NCBI GenBank assembly: GCA_944323695.1
Contig: CALUTI010000007.1
Location: forward strand, 53,605 to 117,604
Reading direction: 5' to 3'
Length of the DNA stretch: 64,000 bases
From: Candidatus Gastranaerophilales bacterium
GTDB taxonomy: Bacteria; Cyanobacteriota; Vampirovibrionia; Gastranaerophilales; Gastranaerophilaceae
Shown: positions 51,850 to 60,560 of the stretch, in pieces
Layout of the letters: every line of letters begins with the position of its first letter
Numbering within the stretch: position 1 is the first letter of the stretch
Position numbers and translations under genes: made by a program
The notes under the pieces: generated by a model
Told to the model about the DNA's origin: nothing
What the model saw: only the letters and a program-made list of their open reading frames with translations
The model's database searches: none

Positions 51850-52948
51850 CTATAAATATTTAAAAGTTTTTTATAATGATATTTTAGTTGGAACTCTTGC
51901 CAAAACACCTGAAAGAGTTGTTGCTTTTGAATATGACTCAGATTGGTTAAATAATGGATTTAGTATTTCATCTTTTAGTTTACCGCTCATCAAGAAAGTT
52001 TTTATTCCAAAATATGACCCTTTTGGCGGATTATTTGGAGTTTTCAACGATAGTTTGCCAGATGGTTGGGGAAGATTGCTTGTTGACAGGTTATTTTTGA
52101 AAAATAAAATTAATCCTGCTCAAATTGATAACCTCAATCGGCTTGCTGTTGTTCAGGAAAGCGGTATGGGGGCTTTAACTTATAAGCCGGAACATAGGTT
52201 TGAATCAGAAAATAACATTTCTGATTATGATATTCTTGCTCAAGAGTGTTCTAAAATATTAGAATCGCAAAATTCGGATAATTTGGATGAACTTTTTCAG
52301 CTAGGCGGCTCATCAGGTGGTGCAAGACCAAAGATTTTGACCTCTATTAATAACGAGGATTGGATTATTAAGTTCCCATCATCCTCTGATCCTAAAAATA
52401 TTGGAGAAAAGGAATATCAATATTCCTTATGTGCAAAAAATTGCGGAATAAATATGACGGAGACAAGGCTTTTTCCTTCTAAAATTTGTTCAGGATATTT
52501 TGGGATAAAAAGGTTTGACCGCAAAAATGGTAAAAAAGTTCATATGGTATCAGTTAGCGGACTATTAGAGACAAGTCACAGGCTTCCTAATCTTGATTAC
52601 AATACATTGATGAAATTAACACTTGAATTAACAAGAAATTATCAAGATGTTGAACAATTATTCAGGCTAATGTGTTTTAATGTATTTGCACACAACAGAG
52701 ATGACCATTCAAAGAATTTTTCTTTTCTTTTTGATGATACAAAAAAAGAATGGCATTTATCTCCTGCGTATGATTTGACTTATAGTTTTTCATTTAATGG
52801 CGAACACGCAACAACAATTAACGGAGAAGGTAAAAATCCAACTTTAGATGATATATTGGCAGTTGCCAAAAATATAGGACTCAAGGAAAAATTTGCAAAA
52901 GATATTGCATTAGATATTCAAGAAAAATGTTCTAAATTATTTAATTAA
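51842..52948 (+). CDS. hipA: HipA-family serine/threonine kinase toxin
   Basis: 368 residues. N-terminal HipA_N region (FSLPL...FGGLFGVFNDSLPDGWGR), Gly-rich GGSSGGARPK at about 157 (phosphorylated loop region), catalytic HNRDDHSKNFSF at about 280 and the metal-binding YDLTYS at about 312. Relatives phosphorylate tRNA synthetases such as GltX and stop translation. Shorter than E. coli HipA (440). Last gene before the right island boundary. Confidence 0.92.
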   Translation: MDNYKYLKVFYNDILVGTLAKTPERVVAFEYDSDWLNNGFSISSFSLPLIKKVFIPKYDPFGGLFGVFNDSLPDGWGRLLVDRLFLKNKINPAQIDNLNRLAVVQESGMGALTYKPEHRFESENNISDYDILAQECSKILESQNSDNLDELFQLGGSSGGARPKILTSINNEDWIIKFPSSSDPKNIGEKEYQYSLCAKNCGINMTETRLFPSKICSGYFGIKRFDRKNGKKVHMVSVSGLLETSHRLPNLDYNTLMKLTLELTRNYQDVEQLFRLMCFNVFAHNRDDHSKNFSFLFDDTKKEWHLSPAYDLTYSFSFNGEHATTINGEGKNPTLDDILAVAKNIGLKEKFAKDIALDIQEKCSKLFN

Positions 52949-52989
52949 TCTCATCCTTTTGTGCATTTAATCTTTAAACAAAAGTTTCT

Positions 52990-54105
52990 TTATACTAATA
53001 TTTGTTCGCAGAAATTTTCCCAGGAGAATTTTAATGAAGTTTTATAAGCACTTTGACTTAAGCTTTTATAGTGCACAAAATCATTGTTATAAATATTTAT
53101 TAATTTAATAATGCTGTTTACAAAATTACAAAATGAATCACGTCGGAATATAAAACCGTTATGAAAGTCAATTATTTCGGATGCACCGGCAGTGTCTGAT
53201 ACAAGTACAGGTTTGCCGTATGACATTGATTCAAGGACAACAAGACCAAAGGCTTCTTTTTGAGAGGGCAGAACTAAATAGTCAATATTTTCATAAAAGC
53301 TGCTCATGTCTTTTTGTTTTGGTAAAACTAAAAGATCTTTTTTTAACCCGAAAATAAAGACTAGCGTTTTCATAAGAATATCATATTTGAATTTTGGGGC
53401 AATTATCAGTATCTTAAACTTTTTGTGTGATAAAAGTTTTGCAAAACCTGCCGCCGCTAAAAATAAATGTCCTCCTTTATTAACTGCACTGTTTGCAACA
53501 ATTCCAAATACAGGATGGGCTTTTTGTGTAATTTTTGGTAAATCGGAGTAAATTTTTTCACATCCGGGGTATGCTACTTTTATTTGTGAAAGAGGTATGC
53601 CAAAATTGTTTGAATAGTCATCTTTAATTTTATGTGAAACTGCTATAAAGTTGTCTTTTTCATTTAAATTATTGTATATTGCCTCATTTTTTTTGATTTT
53701 TTTATGCAAAAATATGCATTTTATAAGTTCAACTAATATATGTTCATTTTTTAATCTATGTATTAAGCTGTGAACCTGGATTAATTTACCACGGAAAATT
53801 CCTTCCGGATTTAATGTTATAATTTTGTCATAATCTTGTTTGTCAAGATACTGTGTTAATTTGTCACAAGTATAATCAGGCATAAGTTCATTAATATCTA
53901 TAAATTTTGTATTTTCTAACAACCCGGATCCCTCCGGTTTTATAAAGCTGTAAATATCAATCTTACAGTCGAATTTCTTTATCAGCGTTTTGTATAAGTT
54001 TTGTGCAACTACGGTGCCTCCTCCATGAGTAACTCCGGGATTTTTAATTACAAGTTCGTTACCATTGTTAATTATTAATGCTATTTTTTTAAAATTGTTA
54101 TTCAA
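52990..54105 (-). CDS. Glycosyltransferase family 4
   Basis: 371 residues. GT-B fold: N-terminal NNGNELVIKNPGVTHGGGTV nucleotide-free half, then the Glycos_transf_1 domain with FGIVANSAVNKGGHLFLAA at about 200 and the C-terminal EAFGLVVLESMSYGKPVLVS with the E-x7-E motif at about 285-300. Probably adds a sugar to a cell-surface glycan. No surface-polysaccharide cluster is nearby. Its 3' end is the island integration site, and the protein stays intact after integration. Confidence 0.88.
   Translation of the reverse strand: MNNNFKKIALIINNGNELVIKNPGVTHGGGTVVAQNLYKTLIKKFDCKIDIYSFIKPEGSGLLENTKFIDINELMPDYTCDKLTQYLDKQDYDKIITLNPEGIFRGKLIQVHSLIHRLKNEHILVELIKCIFLHKKIKKNEAIYNNLNEKDNFIAVSHKIKDDYSNNFGIPLSQIKVAYPGCEKIYSDLPKITQKAHPVFGIVANSAVNKGGHLFLAAAGFAKLLSHKKFKILIIAPKFKYDILMKTLVFIFGLKKDLLVLPKQKDMSSFYENIDYLVLPSQKEAFGLVVLESMSYGKPVLVSDTAGASEIIDFHNGFIFRRDSFCNFVNSIIKLINIYNNDFVHYKSLSQSAYKTSLKFSWENFCEQILV
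52995..53030. repeat. Island right boundary, attR-like 36-bp direct repeat
   Basis: Matches 27919-27954 exactly. The final residue and stop of the glycosyltransferase (Val, TAA at 52990-52995) lie just outside the repeat, on the island side. At the left copy the corresponding codons are Glu, TAA. Confidence 0.85.
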
Positions 54106-54197
54106 ATTTATACCATTCTACAATTTAATATACTTTATGTCTAGTATTAGAATCTTAGTATATCGTTTTGAATTTGTCAATAATGTAAAATAATCAA

Positions 54198-54416
54198 ATG
54201 GAGCAAACTGAATTTTTAAAATTGGGATATAAAATAAAATACGAACGGGTGAAAAGAAAGGTATCACAATTGGCTTTGTCTTTAAAAACAGGATTAACTA
54301 CAAGAACAATAAGCCGGATTGAATGCGGTACAATTGATCCGAAATATTCCACTTTAGTAAAAATTGCACAGGCTTTAGATTTAGAGGTTAAAGAACTTTT
54401 AGATTTTACGTTATAA
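54198..54416 (+). CDS. XRE-family helix-turn-helix regulator
   Basis: 72 residues, one HTH (KRKVSQLALSLKTGLTTRTI, RIECGTIDPKYSTLVKIAQ). Lies 8 bp before the GNAT gene and may be co-transcribed with it. No clear ribosome binding site. Target unknown. Confidence 0.85.
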   Translation: MEQTEFLKLGYKIKYERVKRKVSQLALSLKTGLTTRTISRIECGTIDPKYSTLVKIAQALDLEVKELLDFTL

Positions 54417-54424
54417 TAAAGAAT

Positions 54425-54910
54425 ATGATAAAGTTTAAAAAAGTTGAAAATATAAAAGAGCTTGCGGCATTGGCCTCCGGAATTTGGCATGAATATTGGG
54501 TAGGGCTTTTGTCTTCGGAGCAAATTGATTATATGGTTGAAAAATTTCAATCTGAAAAAGCTATAAAAAACCAAATTAACAACGAAAATTACGAATATTA
54601 TTTTATAATTTACGAAGATAAAAATGTCGGATATTTTGGAATCTCATATAAAAAGGACTATCTTTTTCTGTCCAAATTGTATATAAAAAAAGATTTCAGA
54701 CATCATGGTTTTGGCACAGAGGCTTTTGACAAGATAAAAAGAATTGCGGTTGATGCGGGCTATAAAAAAATTATTCTGACGGTAAATAAATACAACACAA
54801 ATACAATAAATGCGTATAAAAAATGGGGCTTAAAGACAATTGATGCAGTTGTTTCCGATATCGGCAACGGCTTTGTCATGGATGATTTTATAATGGAATA
54901 TTCATGTTAG
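54425..54910 (+). CDS. GNAT-family N-acetyltransferase
   Basis: 161 residues. Acetyl-CoA site motif in KLYIKKDFRHHGFGTEAFDK at about 95-114, followed by IILTVNKYNTNTINAYKKWG, the usual GNAT end. The early HEYWVGLLSSEQIDYMVEKF block is typical of the diamine/toxin-type acetyltransferases. Substrate unknown. 9 bp before the thioesterase gene. Confidence 0.88.
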   Translation: MIKFKKVENIKELAALASGIWHEYWVGLLSSEQIDYMVEKFQSEKAIKNQINNENYEYYFIIYEDKNVGYFGISYKKDYLFLSKLYIKKDFRHHGFGTEAFDKIKRIAVDAGYKKIILTVNKYNTNTINAYKKWGLKTIDAVVSDIGNGFVMDDFIMEYSC

Positions 54911-54919
54911 AATATTTTT

Positions 54920-55663
54920 ATGGAAAAGAGAGTTTTCACAGAAAATGTAAAAGTAAGATATTCCGAAATGGATTTTGATTTAGTGTTAAAACCTGCTGTA
55001 TTGTTACATTTTTTGCAGGACATGGCAAGTGATAATGCAGAAAGTCTTGGTTTCGGGTATTCTTATATAATCAAAAAAAATCTGGCATGGTTTTTACTCA
55101 AATACAGAATGGAATTTGAGGATTATCCTCAAAGAGTTTATGATTTAAAGCTGGTTACAGAACCGCGTGGATATAATAAGCTTTTTGCTTTTCGTAATTT
55201 TGCGCTTTACGACGGTGAAAAACCTCTGGGCAGAGTTTCAAGCAGCTGGGCGCTGGTGGATATCAATTCCAAAAGCATTGTACCTGTTGGTGATGCGCTT
55301 GAAAATAATCCGGGCATGCCTCCTTTTGTAAAACGTGAGGACGATTTGACTTTTGAGAAAATTAAACCGCTTGAAAGAGTTGATGCGGAAAAAATATTTG
55401 AAATCAGGTTTGATGATATAGATGTAAACAATCATGTAAACAATGCAAATTACATTATCTGGGCGTTTGAACTTTTAGATTTTAATTTTAGAAGTACGAA
55501 AAAGCTTAAGACTCTTGATATGGTATTCAAAAAGGAAATTAAATACGGCGAAAAAGTTTTATCCCAAGTCGAAGTTCAAAATGATAAAACAACCCACATT
55601 TTAAAAAATGCCGAAACCGGCGAAGATTTATGCCTGATTTCCGCTTTATGGACTAATAAGTAG
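54920..55663 (+). CDS. Acyl-ACP thioesterase
   Basis: 247 residues, two hotdog domains. The first carries YSEMDFDLVLKPAVLLHFLQD and WFLLKYRMEFEDYP, the second DIDVNNHVNNANYIIWA, which has the Asn and His catalytic positions of the FatA/FatB/bacterial family. Releases free fatty acids from acyl carrier protein. Likely in one unit with the two genes before it. Confidence 0.88.
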   Translation: MEKRVFTENVKVRYSEMDFDLVLKPAVLLHFLQDMASDNAESLGFGYSYIIKKNLAWFLLKYRMEFEDYPQRVYDLKLVTEPRGYNKLFAFRNFALYDGEKPLGRVSSSWALVDINSKSIVPVGDALENNPGMPPFVKREDDLTFEKIKPLERVDAEKIFEIRFDDIDVNNHVNNANYIIWAFELLDFNFRSTKKLKTLDMVFKKEIKYGEKVLSQVEVQNDKTTHILKNAETGEDLCLISALWTNK

Positions 55664-55774
55664 CAAAAATAATTTTTTCGGGTTTTGGTAATATTACTTA
55701 AAATAAACTTGTAGATAATTCCCCAAAGATTTATAATAATACATGCTCGACAAAGGCAGAAAGGATTAAGAATA

Positions 55775-56788
55775 ATGGTTTTAGAAATGACATTTCCGCA
55801 GTTGGAACGCGCAATTAATCCGACCCATGACATAAAATTATTTGCAGGACGTGCCAATTCCAAACTTGCTCAGGAAATTGCGGATTATCTTGGTACCACA
55901 ATAGGTCCTATGGTAATAAAAAATTTCGCAGATGGTGAAATTTACGTTCAGGTCAAAGAAAGTGTCCGCGGGGATGATGTATTTATTATTCAGCCATTAT
56001 GCAATCCTGTTAATGAAAATTTGATGGAATTATTGATTATAATTGACGCATTCAAACGTGCCAGTGCAAAAACAATTACGGCAGTAATTCCTTATTACGG
56101 CTATGCAAGACAGGATAGAAAAACTTCAGGGCGTGAAGCGATTACCGCAAAACTTGTTGCGGACTTATTAACAACAGCAGGTGCAGACAGAGTTCTTGCA
56201 ATGGATTTGCACACAGGTCAAATTCAAGGCTTCTTCAATATTCTTGTTGATCACATTTTTGCAACTCCTATTTTGGTAAATTATATAAAAAGTTTGAATA
56301 TTAATCCTGATGATATGGTCGCAGTAAGCCCTGACACAGGCGGAGTTCAAAGAACAAGACACTTTGCCAAAGCAATAGGGTGTTCTCTTGCAATTATTGA
56401 TAAACGCCGTGACAAACACAATGAAGCAATTGCATCACATGTAATAGGTGATGTAAAAGGCAAAGTTTGCGTGATGTTTGATGATATTATCGATACGGCC
56501 GGAACAATTTGCGAGGCTTCAAAACTTCTTGTAAAAGAAGGTGCAAAAGAGGTTTATGTATGTGCTGCACATCCGGTATTTTCAGGTCCTGCAATTGAAA
56601 GACTTGCAAATGCTCCGATTAAGGAATGTGTTGTAACTAACACAATTCCATTGGATATGGAAAAAATGCCTCCGAATATTAAACAGCTTTCTGTGGCGTC
56701 ATTATTGGGTCAGGCAATTTCAAGAATTCACGATGATGAATCCGTAAGCTCTTTGTTCGGCTTTGAAAAGGATATTCAGGTAAGTTGA
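55775..56788 (+). CDS. prs: Ribose-phosphate pyrophosphokinase
   Basis: 337 residues. Makes PRPP from ribose-5-phosphate and ATP for nucleotides, His, Trp and NAD. Family blocks: LFAGRANSKLAQEIADYLG, KNFADGEIYVQVKESVRG, AVIPYYGYARQDRKTSGRE (ATP loop), VSPDTGGVQRTRHFAK and the PRPP loop VMFDDIIDTAGTICEA. AAAGGA lies upstream. The stop codon TGA overlaps the -35 box of the promoter at 56785. Confidence 0.97.
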   Translation: MVLEMTFPQLERAINPTHDIKLFAGRANSKLAQEIADYLGTTIGPMVIKNFADGEIYVQVKESVRGDDVFIIQPLCNPVNENLMELLIIIDAFKRASAKTITAVIPYYGYARQDRKTSGREAITAKLVADLLTTAGADRVLAMDLHTGQIQGFFNILVDHIFATPILVNYIKSLNINPDDMVAVSPDTGGVQRTRHFAKAIGCSLAIIDKRRDKHNEAIASHVIGDVKGKVCVMFDDIIDTAGTICEASKLLVKEGAKEVYVCAAHPVFSGPAIERLANAPIKECVVTNTIPLDMEKMPPNIKQLSVASLLGQAISRIHDDESVSSLFGFEKDIQVS

Positions 56789-56812
56789 CAAACCTAAAAA
56801 ATGAGTTATAAT
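56785..56812 (+). promoter_or_regulatory. Consensus promoter of the candidate antitoxin RNA
   Basis: Exact TTGACA (56785-56790), 16-bp spacer, exact TATAAT (56807-56812). Predicted start near 56820. No plausible protein gene follows on this strand. Confidence 0.8.
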
Positions 56813-56819
56813 GAATATA

Positions 56820-56916
56820 TAGGGTGGCTGCCCTGCAAGACAGCCGTTACAGACCCTATAGAAATAACGAAATAACTTGTAAAAGATGTCCTATTATGAC
56901 TAGGGCATCTTTTATT
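56820..56916 (+). ncRNA. Candidate antisense RNA of a type I toxin-antitoxin pair
   Basis: About 97 nt. Begins with a nested hairpin (ATAGGGT...ACCCTAT outside, GGCTG...CAGCC inside, 56819-56860) and ends in a terminator stem AGATGTCCTA...TAGGGCATCT with TTTT (56884-56914). It is complementary to the 3' 60 bases and the terminal hairpin of the small ORF on the other strand. Same topology as RatA/TxpA or SR4/BsrG. Confidence 0.65.
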
Positions 56917-56930
56917 ATTCGTTCTTTCAT
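56856..56930 (-). CDS. Candidate type I toxin peptide, 24 residues
   Basis: A very strong GGGAGG, 7 nt, then ATG at 56930. The peptide begins MKERIIKDALVI and ends LLQVISLFL: a short basic start and a hydrophobic amphipathic helix. The stop codon TAG lies in the stem of a 3' hairpin. Leader bases ACCTCTTTC (about 56978-56986 on minus) can pair with the ribosome binding site, as in known type I toxins whose full-length mRNA is poorly translated. No homologue is claimed. Confidence 0.6.
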   Translation of the reverse strand: MKERIIKDALVIIGHLLQVISLFL

Positions 56931-57007
56931 ACTATCACCTCCCTTCCGCCTTTGCTACAGTAAAGTTTGTTGTGCGGATGGAGTGAAAGAGGTCTACCCC
57001 GCAATTT

Positions 57008-57036
57008 ATTATACGTGTTTTGACTTTTAATGTCAA
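57008..57036 (-). promoter_or_regulatory. Perfect consensus promoter of the toxin mRNA
   Basis: On the minus strand: exact TTGACA (57036-57031), 17-bp spacer, exact TATAAT (57013-57008). Start near 57001, giving a leader of about 70 nt before the toxin ATG. It faces the promoter at 56785. Confidence 0.8.
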
Positions 57037-57114
57037 TATAAAACAGGAAATATTATTAATAATTCATTGTTTCTACACCAAATGTATGAGATTTTTATAA
57101 AATTTGAAAGTTTG

Positions 57115-57218
57115 AAAAAACAGCTGCCGATAAAAGGAATATGATATGAAAAACTTCGGTTTTTCATACCTCCTCCCCAAGTCTGGTAGCCGTTCTTATT
57201 AAAGACGGCTTTTTTTTA
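57115..57218 (+). ncRNA. Candidate small RNA or micro-mRNA with two hairpins
   Basis: A perfect 10-bp stem TATGAAAAAC/GTTTTTCATA closed by a TTCG tetraloop (57145-57168), a single-stranded CCTCCTCCCC (57169-57178), then a terminator AGCCGT...ACGGCT with eight Ts (57188-57218). The CU-rich spacer is anti-Shine-Dalgarno-like, as in cyanobacterial Yfr1. AAAGGA at 57134 also precedes an 18-codon ORF 57146-57202 (MKNFGFSYLLPKSGSRSY). Either reading is possible. Promoter not certain (TATAAA near 57096). Confidence 0.45.
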
Positions 57219-57617
57219 TTTATTCATATAATCATCAAAAGTTTTAATATTAACCTTATATCCGCAGCCGTCGTGGAGTTTGCCGGGGTAAAAAATTCTT
57301 TTTGCAGGATATTTGCGGCACATGCGCGGGCGGTGTTTGTAATCCGAGCATAAACCTTCAGGCGTCACAAGTTTGCAGGCAAAGATAAAGTTGCCTTCGT
57401 CGTCTTTGCCTTTTATATAAAATCTTCTGTATTGCGGAAATAAAAATTGCATTATCTTGAATTCTTTTTCCGTGTACGTGTCAACGCTGTACATGTGATT
57501 GCAGCATTTGCCGCACTTCTTGCATTCGCCGGTAATCTCATAACTTACACGCTCCGGTACAAAGTTTGATAAAAATTCGTTTATTATAACCTGAATAAAA
57601 TCAATTATTTTCTTCAT
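57216..57617 (-). CDS. YkgJ-family cysteine cluster protein
   Basis: 133 residues. Metal-binding cysteine cluster CKKCGKCCNHM at about residues 32-42, and CKLVTPEGLCSDYKHRPRMCRKYP at about 78-101, the classic CxxCxxCC...C...C pattern thought to bind zinc or Fe-S. Function of the family is unknown. Stands alone, divergent from the PBP gene. Confidence 0.85.
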   Translation of the reverse strand: MKKIIDFIQVIINEFLSNFVPERVSYEITGECKKCGKCCNHMYSVDTYTEKEFKIMQFLFPQYRRFYIKGKDDEGNFIFACKLVTPEGLCSDYKHRPRMCRKYPAKRIFYPGKLHDGCGYKVNIKTFDDYMNK

Positions 57618-57669
57618 ATATTGTCTCTATATATTAGCATGTTATAATATAATAGCAAAAGAGGGAAAT

Positions 57670-59862
57670 ATGGCAAAAAAATACAAAAAACGTGTATCTG
57701 ATAAAGAAATTGCAAGACGAAATATCAAAAAGAAAAAAATGGACAGCGATTTTATATCAAATTTAAAAATGTTGTGTATAGTAGGCGCTGCATTTGTTCT
57801 TGCAGGATTTGCCTCTTTGCAGTTATATTTATCCTCTCAACCTCCGATAAAAAATTTGGAACAGTTTAAGCCTAATATTGTTACAAAATTTTATTCAAGT
57901 GACGGTGAGGTTATAAAGACTTTTACGGCATACACATTTTCAAAAATTGAGTTGAAAGATGTGCCCGAAGAACTAAAAGAAGCCATTATAGCAACTGAAG
58001 ATAAGAATTTTTACCGCCACGGCGGATATGATATTTTTGGTCTTGTGAGATCCACAATCCAGAATATTATTGCAGGACGCGTTGTTCAGGGAGCAAGTAC
58101 AATTACCCAGCAGCTTGCAAGAATTTTATTCCTGTCAAATGAAAAAACCTTCACAAGAAAGATTAAAGAGCTTGTAATTGCGGCGCGTATCGAAAAAACA
58201 ATTTCCAAAGACCAGATTCTGGAAATGTATCTGAATAATGTTTATTTAGGTTCCGGAGCCTATGGTGTTGAAGGTGCTGCAAAAATCTATTTTAACAAAC
58301 ACATAAAAGACTGTACCCTTCCGGAATTGGCTTTAATAGCAGGTTTACCGCAGGCACCGTCTGTTTATTCACCTTATAACAATTTGGATTTGGCAATAAA
58401 ACGACGTAATCAGGTTCTGACACGTATGTATAAAATGCGCTACATAACCAAAGACGAATATGAAAAAGCAAAAGAAGCAAAAGTTGTTCTAAACGACATG
58501 CCGCAATTTTATACAACAAATAAAGCGCCGTATTTTTGCGATTACATAATGAATGAACTTGAAAAGCTCGGTTTTGAAGAAACAGAGATAATTCATGGCG
58601 GCTATAAAGTTATTACAACACTTGATTCCAAAGCTCAAAATGCTGCAAACGAAGCGGTTATCAGAGATTTGAAAAACTGGGGTTTATCAGGAGATGCAAA
58701 ACAAGCGGCAGTATTTTCATTTGACCCTACAAACGGAAAAATTCTTGTTTATGTAGGCGGCAAAGATTATACAAAAAGTCAGTATGACCGTGTAACTCAA
58801 GCCGTAAGACCTCCGGGTTCTGCTTTTAAACCTTTTGTTTACGCTGCGGCTCTTGAAAAAGGAATAAGCCCGAATGATTTTATAGATGATATGCCTATCA
58901 CAATCGGCGGTTGGTCACCAAGAAACTACGGTAACAAATACAGAGGCAGAATTCCTGTATATAGTGCTTTGATGGTTTCATCAAACGTTTGCGCGGCGAG
59001 AGTAATTCAGGAAGTCGGTGTACGCTCTGTAATTCAAATTGCAAGAGTTTTGGGCATTGAAACACCTTTGGAATACGATTATACAATTGCACTCGGTTCA
59101 AACGGCGTTAAATTATTTGAATTTACAAGAGCATACGGTGCATTTGCAAACGGAGGTTATGTTGTTCAGCCTTACGGTATAGAAAGAGTTGAAACCTCAC
59201 GCGGCAAAGTTGTTTATAAAGCTTCTAAAACAAAAATAACTCATCAGTTGAGCTTGAAAACGGCGGCTGAAATGACAGCTATGCTTAGAACTGTAATAAC
59301 AAACGGTACAGGTGCGGCGGCTAATATAGGAAAACCGGCAGCAGGCAAAACCGGTACAACCGATGATAACAAAGACGCTTATTTTGTGGGTTACACCCCG
59401 AATATTGTAACAGGTGTCTGGGTGGGAAGCGACGATAATACTGTTATGAATAAATCAATTCAAGGCGGTACAGTCCCTGCAATTATTTGGAAAGATGTTA
59501 TGAAGGTTGCGACAGAACCTTACGGTAAACTTGATTTCAATTACCCTGAAGTCGTGCTTGAACCGTTCAAACTCAATACAGCAAATATAAAAATTATAAA
59601 ACAAGGCGAGGAGCAGGAAGAACAACAAACTGACGAAAATGCGGTTGAAGAAACTACAAACGGAGAAAAGAAACTTCTTAATCCGAAAGATGTTATCAAC
59701 AGTGTAAAATCAAGTCTTAATCAGGGTGTAACAACACAACCTGTTCAGCCTAATCTCCCTCCGCCGACACCGCAGTCTTTAAGAACAACACCTGTTCAAC
59801 AGCCTGTACAGACACCTGCGCCATCACCGTTACCTATGGCAGTTCCGGAGAGTTTACGTTAA
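57670..59862 (+). CDS. Class A penicillin-binding protein (PBP1A-type)
   Basis: 730 residues: cytosolic basic tail, membrane anchor at about 33-52, GT51 glycosyltransferase (ATEDKNFYRHGGYD with catalytic Glu at about 111, GASTITQQLARILFLS at about 140), then transpeptidase with the Ser of PGSAFKPF at about 380, SSN at about 438 and KTGTTDDNKDAYFVGYTP at about 560. A Pro/Gln-rich tail from 650 is disordered. Polymerises and cross-links peptidoglycan. The stop overlaps the next ATG (TAATG). Confidence 0.96.
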   Translation: MAKKYKKRVSDKEIARRNIKKKKMDSDFISNLKMLCIVGAAFVLAGFASLQLYLSSQPPIKNLEQFKPNIVTKFYSSDGEVIKTFTAYTFSKIELKDVPEELKEAIIATEDKNFYRHGGYDIFGLVRSTIQNIIAGRVVQGASTITQQLARILFLSNEKTFTRKIKELVIAARIEKTISKDQILEMYLNNVYLGSGAYGVEGAAKIYFNKHIKDCTLPELALIAGLPQAPSVYSPYNNLDLAIKRRNQVLTRMYKMRYITKDEYEKAKEAKVVLNDMPQFYTTNKAPYFCDYIMNELEKLGFEETEIIHGGYKVITTLDSKAQNAANEAVIRDLKNWGLSGDAKQAAVFSFDPTNGKILVYVGGKDYTKSQYDRVTQAVRPPGSAFKPFVYAAALEKGISPNDFIDDMPITIGGWSPRNYGNKYRGRIPVYSALMVSSNVCAARVIQEVGVRSVIQIARVLGIETPLEYDYTIALGSNGVKLFEFTRAYGAFANGGYVVQPYGIERVETSRGKVVYKASKTKITHQLSLKTAAEMTAMLRTVITNGTGAAANIGKPAAGKTGTTDDNKDAYFVGYTPNIVTGVWVGSDDNTVMNKSIQGGTVPAIIWKDVMKVATEPYGKLDFNYPEVVLEPFKLNTANIKIIKQGEEQEEQQTDENAVEETTNGEKKLLNPKDVINSVKSSLNQGVTTQPVQPNLPPPTPQSLRTTPVQQPVQTPAPSPLPMAVPESLR

Positions 59863-60485
59863 TGGCAAGACATATTGGTGTTGATGAATCAGGAAAAGGA
59901 GATTTTTTCGGACCGCTTTGTATAGCGGGTGTGCTTGTTGATGAAAAGTCCGAAAAATTATTTTCTGATTTAGGAATAAAAGACAGCAAGAAAATTTCCG
60001 ATAAAAAAATCCTTGAGCTTGAAAAGTCAATCCGTGCAAACGCCGTTCATTCAGTTGTTGCAATATCCAATGGGCGTTATAATGAGCTTTACGCTAATAT
60101 AAAGAATTTAAACAGACTTCTTGCCTGGGGGCATGCAAGGGTTATTGAAAATATTTGTGAAAATAACGAGTGCGATTATGCTTTGTCGGACAAATTCGGT
60201 GATGAAAGCCTTATCAAATCGGCATTGATGAAATATGGCAGAAATGTTGAATTAAGACAAATGGTCAGGGCGGAAAGCGATATAGCTGTTGCAGCCGCGT
60301 CAATTCTTGCGCGTGCGGCTTTTGTCCGTAAAATGGCGGAAATGGAGCAATCCTACGGAATAAAATTCCCTAAAGGCTGCGCATCTCAGGTAAAAGATGC
60401 TGCTAAGGAGTTTATTGCAAAATATGGCAAGGAACGGCTTAAAGAGGTCTGCAAAACTCATTTTAAAACCTTTAATGAGGTGTGA
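59862..60485 (+). CDS. rnhC: Ribonuclease HIII-like protein lacking the N-terminal domain
   Basis: 207 residues. Removes RNA from RNA:DNA hybrids. The start MARHIGVDESGKGDFFGPLC carries the HIII-type active site (Asp8, Glu9), GIKDSKKISDKKI follows, and the later Asp is in ESDIAVAAASILARA. HII enzymes have DEAGRG here, so it is HIII, yet the substrate-binding N-terminal domain of classical RNase HIII is missing. Translationally coupled to the PBP gene. Confidence 0.88.
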   Translation: MARHIGVDESGKGDFFGPLCIAGVLVDEKSEKLFSDLGIKDSKKISDKKILELEKSIRANAVHSVVAISNGRYNELYANIKNLNRLLAWGHARVIENICENNECDYALSDKFGDESLIKSALMKYGRNVELRQMVRAESDIAVAAASILARAAFVRKMAEMEQSYGIKFPKGCASQVKDAAKEFIAKYGKERLKEVCKTHFKTFNEV

Positions 60486-60560
60486 GCTGCATAAAACTGC
60501 CAAAGGCAGCATACCAAATTGTTACTTTACATAAAAACTATTATTGCCATATTTCAGCAT

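Noticed and set aside
56824..57030. 68-codon plus-strand ORF
   Set aside because: No ribosome binding site, and it runs through the candidate antisense RNA terminator and against the toxin gene; composition is not protein-like.
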